Source of the DNA: Neptunitalea chrysea | Lineage (GTDB): Bacteria > Bacteroidota > Bacteroidia > Flavobacteriales > Flavobacteriaceae | NCBI RefSeq assembly: GCF_027924145.1 | Contig: NZ_BRVP01000008.1 | Location: 1-64,000 of the forward strand | Reading direction: 5' to 3' | DNA length: 64,000 nt | Shown: one piece after another, positions 9,922 through 18,818 of the stretch | Numbering within the stretch: the first letter of the stretch is position 1 | Layout of the letters: each line of letters opens with the position of its first letter | Position numbers and translations under genes: made by a program | Notes under the pieces: model-generated | Told to the model about the DNA's origin: nothing | The model's database searches: none | The model's input: only the letters and a program-made list of their open reading frames with translations

Positions 9922-11024
9922 ATTGTACTTTTATATCAGGATTCACAGGCTTGATGATGATAAATGGCATAACATACCAGTTGTGAATTGCTTTCAAAAT
10001 TGTACTTTTATATCAGGATTCACAGGAACTTGCAGTTACGCAAGTTTATAAGTGTAGTTGTGAATTGCTTTCAAAATTGTACTTTTATATCAGGATTCAC
10101 AGGGTCTGACTCATTTAAATCCCATAAGAGATTGTTGTGAATTGCTTTCAAAATTGTACTTTTATATCAGGATTCACAGGTTACTTTTAAATGTAGGTAA
10201 ATGCAGCACAGTTGTGAATTGCTTTCAAAATTGTACTTTTATATCAGGATTCACAGGAGGCTAATGATGAGCTTGATGAAATACAGAGTTGTGAATTGCT
10301 TTCAAAATTGTACTTTTATATCAGGATTCACAGGGCTCAATGAGAAGTTCTACTTTACGGTTTTGTTGTGAATTGCTTTCAAAATTGTACTTTTATATCA
10401 GGATTCACAGGCCCCACCGGAATATTCTGCCTCTACATTGGGTTGTGAATTGCTTTCAAAATTGTACTTTTATATCAGGATTCACAGGTCGTTAGACAGT
10501 CTGCTAGACGAGATTGAGGTTGTGAATTGCTTTCAAAATTGTACTTTTATATCAGGATTAACAGGTTTATAAAGAGTACTTATATAAGTACTCGGTTGTG
10601 AATTGCTTTCAAAATTGTACTTTTATATCAGGATTCACAGGTTTCACCGCATCGCCATTAGTGGGGTTGGTTGTGAATTGCTTTCAAAATTGTACTTTTA
10701 TATCAGGATTCACAGGGACATAGCTTATGAAGAAGAGATAAAGGATGTTGTGAATTGCTTTCAAAATTGTACTTTTATATCAGGATTCACAGGAAAAAAA
10801 TAAAAAAAGAGTACCAAATAAAGGTTGTGAATTGCTTTCAAAATTGTACTTTTATATCAGGATTCACAGGAACAATATTATTGTACAATTGCATGGGCGT
10901 GTTGTGAATTGCTTTCAAAATTGTACTTTTATATCAGGATTCACAGGCAACGCTAGCTTATTGCAACAAGCTAAATTGTTGTGAATTGCTTTCAAAATTG
11001 TACTTTTATATCAGGATTCACAGG
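9922..11024 (+). CRISPR. Type II-C CRISPR array, 14 full repeats, 14 spacers, one terminal half-repeat
   Basis: The full repeats are 47 nt and start at 9980, 10057, 10134, 10211, 10288, 10365, 10442, 10519, 10595, 10670, 10747, 10824, 10901 and 10978. They begin GTTGTGAATTGCTTTC and end ATCAGGATTCACAGG. The copy at 10519 has GATTAACAGG instead of GATTCACAGG. At the left end only the last 28 nt of a repeat remain (9922-9949). Spacers are 30 nt except 10566-10594 (29) and 10642-10669 (28). Orientation is set by the tracrRNA at about 16990: its anti-repeat is complementary to repeat positions 2-25, so crRNA reads on the plus strand. Each repeat contains TTG-N19-TACTTTTA (positions 2-31), close to the Bacteroidota promoter consensus. 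The cas genes lie immediately to the right. Confidence 0.98.
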
Positions 11025-11141
11025 ATACCACCCATAACACACTGGTATTCTGATGAATACCCTGATAATTAGGATTGAAAAATGAAGTACTTTTTAGCAA
11101 TCTCTACTTACAAATTAAAGATTTTTCAATTCCTATTGCCC
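11025..11141. other. Region between the CRISPR array and cas2, probable leader end
   Basis: The degenerate repeat is at the other end of the array, so new spacers are likely added here. The stretch holds a perfect 7-bp hairpin (11044-11050 with 11055-11061, loop TGAT) and a 10-bp inverted repeat (11074-11083 with 11121-11130). Neither is followed by a T tract in the relevant direction, so they are not obvious terminators. cas2 transcription arrives from the right and array transcription from the left. Confidence 0.45.
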
Positions 11142-11507
<366 letters not shown>

Positions 11508-11546
11508 TTACTTTGTTAATCTAATTTAAAACAGCATGCCTTATGT

Positions 11547-12455
11547 TTAAGAATATTCTGAATAAGTAGGATATAAAATTTTCCTACTACTTCCTAAAAA
11601 GCATTCGTATAACGAATTGGTAGTTCTGCTCATAGCTACCATTAAGGGGCTTTTTTTACCGTCAATTACTACATCTATAGCTGGTATACTTAATAAATCT
11701 GTTTTTATTGTTTTAGATAATTCTTCAACCTCTTCTCCACTCTTTTCTATTTCATATACCAACGCATCTACATAAATTCTATAAGGTTCCATAATATCGT
11801 CTGCTAAAGCAAACGCATTGTATTTGTTTTTATGAAAAATACCCACCGAGGGTAATAAGCCGGTACTTACTAAAGCTCTTGCAGTAACAGCTCGCAAAAT
11901 GGCATATCCGTAATTTAATAAATTATTAGGAGCTACTCCTTTTTGGTTTCTACTAAACTCCGGTAAATGTGAAAATAAGTGCTGAAAATAATAAGCAGCT
12001 GCTATTGCCTCATGGTTTTCAGCATCACCACTTCTTACTTCGTTTGCCCAACGCTGCAATTTTTTAGCGTTATAACCACGCTCAATTAAATGAGCCGCCT
12101 GATTACTTATTTTAGCCGCTATGGTTTGTTGCCATAAATTCTTTTTTAATGGTATACTTGCGTTTAATTGGTACCGAAACCGCTCGGTTTGCTCACTATG
12201 GCCTGTTAATGGTTGTAAGAAACTGCAAGGCAAATGTTGTCTATCGCAACCTATTACCGCTGTTTTATTTTGAACCAACTTAGCCATTAAACCATTAGTA
12301 ATGGTAATTTGCGGGTGTTCTAATACAACAAATCCTAAATCTTCTATAGGAACAGTAGCGGGAAGCTTTTCTTCCTCTGGAAAATTGACTACCAGTTGTT
12401 CGTTTTTAGTACTTAGGTAGGCAGGATTACCAAAAAAGAGAGTTCGTTTTATCAT
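11547..12455 (-). CDS. cas1: CRISPR-associated integrase Cas1, type II
   Basis: This 302-residue protein is a typical type II Cas1. The beta-rich N-terminus begins MIKRTLFFGNPAYLS. The helical catalytic half includes NNLLNYGYAILRAVTARAL and GLLPSVGIFHKN (metal-site histidine) and then ADDIMEPYRIYVD (metal-site aspartate region). It catalyses spacer integration together with Cas2. Its start codon lies 2 bp downstream of the cas9 stop codon, so the genes form one transcript and translation is probably coupled. Confidence 0.96.
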   Translation of the reverse strand: MIKRTLFFGNPAYLSTKNEQLVVNFPEEEKLPATVPIEDLGFVVLEHPQITITNGLMAKLVQNKTAVIGCDRQHLPCSFLQPLTGHSEQTERFRYQLNASIPLKKNLWQQTIAAKISNQAAHLIERGYNAKKLQRWANEVRSGDAENHEAIAAAYYFQHLFSHLPEFSRNQKGVAPNNLLNYGYAILRAVTARALVSTGLLPSVGIFHKNKYNAFALADDIMEPYRIYVDALVYEIEKSGEEVEELSKTIKTDLLSIPAIDVVIDGKKSPLMVAMSRTTNSLYECFLGSSRKILYPTYSEYS

Positions 12456-12457
12456 AA

Positions 12458-15400
12458 TCAGGTTTTTGAAGTGTTACCCAATCTATCGACACTAAGTTTG
12501 ACTACAAACTCTTTTTCTTTTGTAAGCTCAATTTTATTTAACTGAGTAAATTCAATCTTATTTACAATTACATCTGAAACATAATAAGGAATACAATATA
12601 GCCTACTACCTGTAAAACTTACTACCTTAAAAATCTCTTTTATTTGTTTTTTTTTTAAGTCATTAAAATCAATCTCGATATTATTTATCTGTTCATCTTT
12701 TGTAGGTACATATACCAAATCATTAGGTGAAAGGTGAAATAATAATTTGCTACCTTTTTCATCTATTTCTGGTACTGAGCTTAGCCCTTGTTTCTGTCTT
12801 TCTATAACTATGTTTAAAGGTATTGTATTGTAAACTCGTTTTTGTTTTTTTTCATCCCAATACAATCCAAAAAATAAGTTAGTTCCTTTAGCAGCTTCAA
12901 CATATTTATCTTTTTTATTACCCTTATAGCCAACCTTGAATTTGCTACCTGCCTCAAAAACTCTAACTTTTAGTATTGGTTCGTGTAATTTTCCATCATT
13001 ATACTGAATAATATTTTTATTCATATCTTCAATACCCTCTGCTGAGAATGCCAATTCTGGATGTTCTGCCAGTACCTTCTTTTTAATCAGTTCTTTTCTT
13101 TTTGAAATTACTTCAGAAATACTATCTTCTTTTAGTTCAATACTAGGTTCATCATAATTTTTCAGATGATTAATTAATATTTTTTGTATCCCTGTATCAG
13201 TTATATTTCCTATACTATTAGTGGTAAAAGTAGCGTCTATATTTTTCCTGGTAGCAGTAAGAATTTTTCCTTTAGGTACTTTTATTCTCGGTAAATTAAC
13301 CAACCCTGATACTGTTTCTTTGTGCATTGGTTTTCTTATAGCCCAGTTAGTACCTTTCTGCTTAACCATTATTTTTTTTCCGTTTTCAATTTTTTCATAA
13401 TAATTGGTAGCCTTATTAATTACCCGAAGATTCTGCTTAAAACTTACTACAATTTCCTCTAGCTCATTTTTTGCATCAACAGTAAAATGACTCCAAGGCT
13501 TTTTAAAAGTTTTAAACCTATCTCTAAAGTTCCCTGTATTATCCTGCCATTTTTCTTTGTTCATTAGCTTGTGTTTTAAATCATACCTTTGATTGGTTGA
13601 TTTTGCATATTCATTGTTTAATAAATTAACATGGTCTTTGGTAGCACAGGCAATAACCAAGGCATCTAAAGCATGGTGACGGTGGTCTATTCGTTTTTTA
13701 TTAAAACCTTTTGATAGCTCTAAAGGCACAGTAGGTAAAAATTTCTGATGATTTTTATTCCAAGAAGTAAAATCATTACTATTTGTTAATTCATTCATTC
13801 TCTCAAACCGAGGTAAAATCAATTCATTCCATTTATCATTTAATCCCCAATCTTGTTTTAATCTAGTTGTTATTTTACCGTTAACCGGAACAACTTTTTT
13901 AGAGTTTATGCCTTCGTCATCTTTTTCAGTTCTAACAATATTAGACAATAAGCCAGATATAAATTTGCTAATGTAACGAGTGTCATTCAATTGCCGTTCA
14001 ATCATCTTTTCAGGAATTTCTTCTAGCAACAGCTTATTTTTCTTAGCTCTATTTTTAGAATAATTTTCTTTAACAAATGTTATATATGCTTCTTCCAATA
14101 AAATTTCTCTTTCACCCAAACTCGTAGTAACTTTTTGCCCGTAATGGTTTTTAATAAACTCTAAACCAAGTTGTTTATCTTTCAAACTATTCACCTCTGC
14201 TTCACATATCACTTTGTTACTAAAACTATCATCAAAATACCTACTTTGAGGAATGATATGTTCTATTTGATAAGCAGCAGTAAATAATTTACCCAATGGA
14301 ATAATCTCTCCTGTATAGGGTGATCTATATTTCTGCTCTAACCAAAGTTTATAGCGTTGAATTTCTGACTTTGTAGGTTGTGGACTTCTACTAATCTTTT
14401 CAATTTCAGCAGGAATTTCTATACCAGAATTAAGCACTCCGTCTTCATATATCTTTAATGCCTCTTGCTGCATGGGCGAATATGGCCTTACACTTTCTAC
14501 TGATTTGTCATTTATCAATTCGGCAAGCATCGTTTTAATGCGCAAATTAGTATTCTCATTTTCTGTAATTTTACTAGATAAACTTTTACGTTTATCTGCC
14601 GGATTTTTCATATCTCTGCCTAGTTCAATATGAATTTCATCAAAATAATCCTTTACACCGTTACCGTATTGCTTCCATATATCTTTTACAACTCTAAGTG
14701 TTTCCGTTACAACTTGCTCTACAATAGGATTTCTTAAAGAGTGCTGTTTAAAATATGCTAAGTAGTTCTCCAAATCTGCAACAGAATTCCATTTTTCTGC
14801 TAGATTGGCTTCTGAATGGCGGTCATAAACAATGTATTGAGCTAGCCATAATTGTAATCCCTGAAAATGATTTTCTTTTGTTAAACCAATTGCCTTTTCT
14901 CTTACTCTATTTTTAATTTCTTCATCAAACTCTCCACTAATAATTTTATCAATCCGCTTTTTTGTTTCCTTGTCAATAATATCCCAATTCCAGTATTTCC
15001 CAATTCTCATTAACGGCAATAGTTTTTTTATTGCTTTCTCAGAATACCTACCATAATCACTATCAAAAGGTTTAAACTTTATAAAATTTTCTGTAAAGGA
15101 AACTTCGTCTAAATTATATTTATTAGCAAAAGATTTCAATGCTTTTTCAAATTCAATTTTATCGGTAACCGAATAAATGATATGCCATAAATGCTGTTCT
15201 ACTTCACGTATAAGGAAATGTTCTGAAACATTTTCTACTTTACTTAATCTTCTCCTAATCTCATACCCAGTCTCATTCATCGGGTATTTTTTAGATTCAT
15301 CTTTTTCAGCATCATATATGTAGTTCCAACGATATTTTCCTATTTCTTTTAGTATTTCTGTTTTTAAAGCTCTGGCTTTTGCATTAGGAAACTTTTCTCT

Positions 15401-16888
15401 TACTATTGGTTCAATAAAATAAGTAAGAACATCTATATGACCAACCTCTTTTTGGTTCATCAAAAACTCAAAAACATTTTCTAAATCTTCAGCCCCTTTA
15501 ATAAATTGAATTGTTACATCTTTATCGTCTTCTTTGGCATAAATTTTCAAGTTATACAACCACTGCCAAACCCTAAATTCCTGATAATAAGGATTCGATT
15601 TTGGAATAGCTTTTAGGTATAATACTTGTTCGCTTCCATCTTTATCTGTATAAGTTCTAAATTCTAATGAACAGTTTCCAATAGATGATTTTTGACTTTT
15701 TAATGGGCGTTGATAGAAGATAATATCATTTAAAAACAAATGAATAAAATCGCGTTTACTTAATTGTAATTGATGTGCTTCATTGCTTCTATACAATTCA
15801 CGTATACAATCACTGTATAAGTCATTAGTAAATAATTCGGGTTGTAGTTCTATTTGCTTTTGTAGAATTCGATTTAATTCATATTTATAAAACTTACGCT
15901 CAATAGTTCTTACTAACTGTCCCTTTATTTTTTGTTTAGGGTTGTTTAATAAATTCTTGTAAATATATACTCCAACAGTGGTATCAGATTGATGTATATC
16001 CTGTTCAGTTTTCTTTTTAATTAAAGTCCAATCATCTTCTTTTGGTGCTCTAAAACTTCTTTTTTCTTCACCTTCTTTATTAATTTTTACAGATCCATCA
16101 TCATTTATATCAGTTGTTACAATAAAATCTTTAATCTTATCTTTCCAATCAGATAAATCGGTTTTACTAGATCTTCTATAGACCCAACCATTTTCTAAAG
16201 TTAATGAATACCATATTTCTCCTTTTCTATTTGGTTCTTCATCTGCTCTTACATCAATAACTTTTAGAGAATAAAATTCTACTAGTTTATTAGGATTCTC
16301 TTCTTCCTCTTCGCCACGTAATTGATAATACCCTCGCTTCTGATTAAAATTAAGGATAATCCAAGCTAATTCTTCTTTATCAATTTTATGCGACAATGCT
16401 TTTTTACGTAAATAGTAAATAGTCCAGTCGTAAGGAATTTTAACACCATGTCCGTTTGCCTTAAAATCGGCTACCATTTCGGCAAAAGAATTCCGAAACA
16501 AAAATACAAGCTTACCTTCATCATTTTCTTTCCATGCTAATTTAGGCTCAGTTCCTTTTAAAAATTGTCCGAAACGTTTTTCAAAATCAATTTGTGTAGC
16601 ATAATGTTTAGGAAGAAAGTCTAGACTATTAAGAACTCGGTGCAATCGTTCTCTACGAAGAAGTTGCCTTTCTCGTAACCTCCTTACGCCTCTATAACCC
16701 GTTCTTTCAGCAGTTTGAGAAATGGAATTTCCTTTCCCAAAGTCTCCTAAAATATCTTGACTCATTGGGATAATTCTACTTCCCATACCCAAAATATTTC
16801 CTTGCTTATTTTCAAAATCTTGTTCAATCAAAGACCAACCTATAGAATTAGTACCAAGGTCTAAACCTAATATCTTTTTTACCTCCAT
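12458..16888 (-). CDS. cas9: CRISPR-associated endonuclease Cas9, subtype II-C
   Basis: This 1476-residue protein is the RNA-guided double-strand DNA nuclease of the system. RuvC-I is at the N-terminus (KKILGLDLGTNSIGW, catalytic D10), followed by an arginine-rich bridge helix at about 60-86. RuvC-II has the catalytic glutamate in HIELGRDM (E755). The HNH domain has YQIEHIIPQSRYFDD (catalytic H877) and a later NSL element. RuvC-III has DHRHHALDALV (H1072, D1075). All nuclease residues are therefore present and the reading frame is intact. The length fits the long Bacteroidota branch of II-C rather than the roughly 1000-1100-residue Neisseria/Campylobacter forms. The C-terminal PAM-reading domain cannot be interpreted by eye. 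The tracrRNA gene lies about 100 bp upstream on the opposite strand. A TAAATTTG promoter-like element (minus strand, 16897-16904) sits only about 10 bp before the start, implying a very short leader if it is used. Confidence 0.98.
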   Translation of the reverse strand: MEVKKILGLDLGTNSIGWSLIEQDFENKQGNILGMGSRIIPMSQDILGDFGKGNSISQTAERTGYRGVRRLRERQLLRRERLHRVLNSLDFLPKHYATQIDFEKRFGQFLKGTEPKLAWKENDEGKLVFLFRNSFAEMVADFKANGHGVKIPYDWTIYYLRKKALSHKIDKEELAWIILNFNQKRGYYQLRGEEEEENPNKLVEFYSLKVIDVRADEEPNRKGEIWYSLTLENGWVYRRSSKTDLSDWKDKIKDFIVTTDINDDGSVKINKEGEEKRSFRAPKEDDWTLIKKKTEQDIHQSDTTVGVYIYKNLLNNPKQKIKGQLVRTIERKFYKYELNRILQKQIELQPELFTNDLYSDCIRELYRSNEAHQLQLSKRDFIHLFLNDIIFYQRPLKSQKSSIGNCSLEFRTYTDKDGSEQVLYLKAIPKSNPYYQEFRVWQWLYNLKIYAKEDDKDVTIQFIKGAEDLENVFEFLMNQKEVGHIDVLTYFIEPIVREKFPNAKARALKTEILKEIGKYRWNYIYDAEKDESKKYPMNETGYEIRRRLSKVENVSEHFLIREVEQHLWHIIYSVTDKIEFEKALKSFANKYNLDEVSFTENFIKFKPFDSDYGRYSEKAIKKLLPLMRIGKYWNWDIIDKETKKRIDKIISGEFDEEIKNRVREKAIGLTKENHFQGLQLWLAQYIVYDRHSEANLAEKWNSVADLENYLAYFKQHSLRNPIVEQVVTETLRVVKDIWKQYGNGVKDYFDEIHIELGRDMKNPADKRKSLSSKITENENTNLRIKTMLAELINDKSVESVRPYSPMQQEALKIYEDGVLNSGIEIPAEIEKISRSPQPTKSEIQRYKLWLEQKYRSPYTGEIIPLGKLFTAAYQIEHIIPQSRYFDDSFSNKVICEAEVNSLKDKQLGLEFIKNHYGQKVTTSLGEREILLEEAYITFVKENYSKNRAKKNKLLLEEIPEKMIERQLNDTRYISKFISGLLSNIVRTEKDDEGINSKKVVPVNGKITTRLKQDWGLNDKWNELILPRFERMNELTNSNDFTSWNKNHQKFLPTVPLELSKGFNKKRIDHRHHALDALVIACATKDHVNLLNNEYAKSTNQRYDLKHKLMNKEKWQDNTGNFRDRFKTFKKPWSHFTVDAKNELEEIVVSFKQNLRVINKATNYYEKIENGKKIMVKQKGTNWAIRKPMHKETVSGLVNLPRIKVPKGKILTATRKNIDATFTTNSIGNITDTGIQKILINHLKNYDEPSIELKEDSISEVISKRKELIKKKVLAEHPELAFSAEGIEDMNKNIIQYNDGKLHEPILKVRVFEAGSKFKVGYKGNKKDKYVEAAKGTNLFFGLYWDEKKQKRVYNTIPLNIVIERQKQGLSSVPEIDEKGSKLLFHLSPNDLVYVPTKDEQINNIEIDFNDLKKKQIKEIFKVVSFTGSRLYCIPYYVSDVIVNKIEFTQLNKIELTKEKEFVVKLSVDRLGNTSKT

Positions 16889-16989
16889 TTTTTAATCAAA
16901 TTTATCTAACGATTTTAAATATAATAATTAATATATATTCATATTTATGGGAAACCGTAATGATAGTTAACTAATTTTTTATATCTTTA

Positions 16990-17073
16990 CTATACAATTT
17001 TGAAAGCAATTCACAATAAGGATTATTCCGTTGTGAAAACATTTAGCGCCTCGACTATCTTCGGGGCTTTTTA
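16990..17073 (+). ncRNA. tracrRNA of the type II-C system
   Basis: Positions 16993-17016 are a perfect 24-nt reverse complement of CRISPR repeat positions 2-25 (the anti-repeat). The sequence continues with AATAAGGATTATTCCG (17015-17030), resembling the AATAAGG nexus start of other II-C tracrRNAs, and ends in a terminator hairpin at 17048-17073. A TATCTTTA element at 16982-16989 resembles the -10 consensus and would start the RNA at about 16995, just at the anti-repeat; no good -33 TTG is seen. It is divergent from cas9. The exact 5' end is inferred. Confidence 0.92.
17048..17073 (+). terminator. Intrinsic terminator of the tracrRNA
   Basis: The 7-bp stem GCCTCGA / TCGGGGC (one G-U pair, loop CTATCT) is followed directly by TTTTTA. 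Confidence 0.85.
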
Positions 17074-17558
17074 TTTTCTGTTAAATTCTCCATTGTAGCC
17101 TCCGCCTCAACAAATTAAAGTAGACCAATCACTATAGTGTTCAATATTTTTAAGCTCAACTAACACAGTAGCTTTAAGAATTATGTTTTTTTATACCTAT
17201 AAATATTAACTATAAAAATAACAATTTCATGTTAAAAAAGAACTACTCAATTATGAGTAATATAAATAAGATGGGGTGTTACAATGATTTCATACAGCAT
17301 CATTAATCTTTCTCCTCACAACCTAATATTTCACAATACCCATAAAAATACTCTCGAAAACAATTCAACCTTTCTTACAAAGCATTCATTACACAATCAT
17401 TAGCCTCTCCATCGGGTAAAAGCAGTTGTAGTGGTTTAAACAAACAATGAATTTGTATTACATCTGAAGAAATAAATAGCCATGATACCATTTTTATAAA
17501 TAGTACTTATATCAATTTTAAACACTATCACATATTAGCTTTATGTTATAAAGTATCG
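17074..17558. other. Intergenic region with a possible decayed reading frame
   Basis: No intact gene is visible in these 485 bp. On the minus strand, 17491-17375 is a 38-codon frame from an ATG, and the same frame continues past one TAA stop for 23 more codons to 17303 with protein-like composition (for example LLLPDGEANDCVMNAL, then FREYFYGYCEILGCEEKD). It could be the end of a decayed gene; no family is recognised. Confidence 0.35.
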
Positions 17559-18176
17559 TTACATAACCCCAAAAATGGCCACTCCGTACACTAAAAAACG
17601 TACAAAACGTAACAATCCAAAAGCCAAGTAACTTTTAAAAGGAAACTTAATTATACCCGCTGCCATACTAGACAAGGCAAAAGGCAATGGTAGCGTTGCT
17701 CCTACTATAATCAAGAGACCTCCCCATTTACGCATATTTTTAATGTGTTTTGACATAGAACCTTCCAGATAATTAAATACGCTTGGAATATTAGCAATAC
17801 TACGTCCCATAGCATACGAGATAATACCTCCTGTATAGGATAAGGTAGCTAAAGCTGCTAAGTACAAATATGGGTGCGCTAACTTACTAGACCATGCAAT
17901 AAATATTTCAGGAGGAATAAGTCCTAAGATACTCTCTGAAGCAAAAAACATACCCAACACCCCTAATGGTGGAAAATGCTCTGTGGCATAGGCCAGGGCA
18001 TCGTTAATGTCTATCACAAAAAAATGCACACACACTAATGCAATAATAAAAATAACTATAGGTATAATTGCCTTGTAGATACTTTTACCAACAAAAGAGT
18101 AAAAGCCTGTATAGGAGTAATATTGATGTAAAAGCCTTAATCGGCTTTTTCTAGTGGTATTCGATTTGGTATTCAT
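17559..18176 (-). CDS. DedA/VTT-domain membrane protein, YqaA-like
   Basis: This integral membrane protein has hydrophobic segments near IIPIVIFIIALVCVHFFV, a central PPLGVLGMFFASESILGLIPPEIFIAW region with the GxxP-E pattern of the DedA/SNARE-associated family, and a C-terminal GGLLIIVGATLPLPFALSSMAAG motif typical of VTT proteins. Members act in lipid carrier or phospholipid scrambling and envelope homeostasis; the substrate here is unknown. I chose the internal ATG at 18176 (MNTKSNTTRK, 205 residues), because the 15 residues upstream (MWYVHIAAIF...) are unlike the family and lie in the divergent intergenic region. Confidence 0.8.
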   Translation of the reverse strand: MNTKSNTTRKSRLRLLHQYYSYTGFYSFVGKSIYKAIIPIVIFIIALVCVHFFVIDINDALAYATEHFPPLGVLGMFFASESILGLIPPEIFIAWSSKLAHPYLYLAALATLSYTGGIISYAMGRSIANIPSVFNYLEGSMSKHIKNMRKWGGLLIIVGATLPLPFALSSMAAGIIKFPFKSYLAFGLLRFVRFLVYGVAIFGVM

Positions 18177-18358
18177 AGCAGCATTTTTTACAAAAATAGC
18201 AGCTATATGTACGTACCACAACTCTAAAATGGTAAGAATACGTTAATGTTTTTTCATTTTTAATAATTTGAAACCTACCCTTACTCTGTAATATGATACC
18301 TTTAGAAAACTCTTTAATTACAACGTAAAAGAATAAAAAAACGTATATATATTTAAAT

Positions 18359-18787
18359 ATGAAAAAATATACAGAAACAAACATTTGGCAAAACATCTTG
18401 CGTATACTATTAGGTGCTTTTATGATATTAGCCGCCATAGGACATATGACGGTACAACGGGAAGAATTTCAGGCGCAGGTACCTAATTGGGTACCGCTTT
18501 CTAAAGATTTTGTTGTAATAGCCTCAGGAGTTATTGAACTTCTATTAGGATTAGTAATGGTATTCTTATATCAATACAAAGTATACGTAGGCTTAGCACT
18601 GGCTATCTTCTATGTACTCATTTTTCCTGGTAATATTGCTCAGTATCTAAAACATACCAATGCCTTTGGGTTAAATACAGACAAGGCTCGGCTAATTCGA
18701 TTATTCTTTCAACCAGTTTTAATACTTTGGGCACTTTGGTCTACAGGAGCTTTAAAAGTGCTTATACAAAAAAAGCCGAATCAATAA
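18359..18787 (+). CDS. DoxX-family small membrane protein
   Basis: This 142-residue protein has four predicted membrane segments (about 13-30, 50-70, 76-92 and 112-128). The family pattern RILLGAFMILAAIGH near the N-terminus, followed by ASGVIELLLGLVM and FPGNIAQYLKHTNAFGLNTD, matches the DoxX/DoxD-like COG4270 group. The biochemical role is not known with confidence; relatives are linked to respiratory or thiol redox functions. It stands alone, divergent from the DedA-like gene, and its stop codon lies inside the loop of a terminator hairpin shared with the convergent symporter gene. Confidence 0.8.
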   Translation: MKKYTETNIWQNILRILLGAFMILAAIGHMTVQREEFQAQVPNWVPLSKDFVVIASGVIELLLGLVMVFLYQYKVYVGLALAIFYVLIFPGNIAQYLKHTNAFGLNTDKARLIRLFFQPVLILWALWSTGALKVLIQKKPNQ

Positions 18788-18797
18788 TTCGGCTTTT
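18771..18797. terminator. Bidirectional terminator overlapping the DoxX-like stop codon
   Basis: A perfect 10-bp stem (AAAAGCCGAA / TTCGGCTTTT) has a 7-nt loop that contains the TAA stop of the upstream gene. A and T runs on both sides suit both convergent genes. Confidence 0.85.
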
Positions 18798-18818
18798 CAA
18801 TATATTTTATAGGTAAGC

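Noticed and set aside
10603-10803. 66-codon open reading frame inside the CRISPR array
   Set aside because: It consists of translated repeats and spacers; the frame stays open only because the 47-nt repeat plus spacer lengths happen to avoid stops.
18177-18438. Longer start for the DedA-like gene and a 95-codon frame upstream of it on the minus strand
   Set aside because: Both lie over the divergent DoxX-like start region and encode residues unlike any family; the shorter start at 18176 fits the family.
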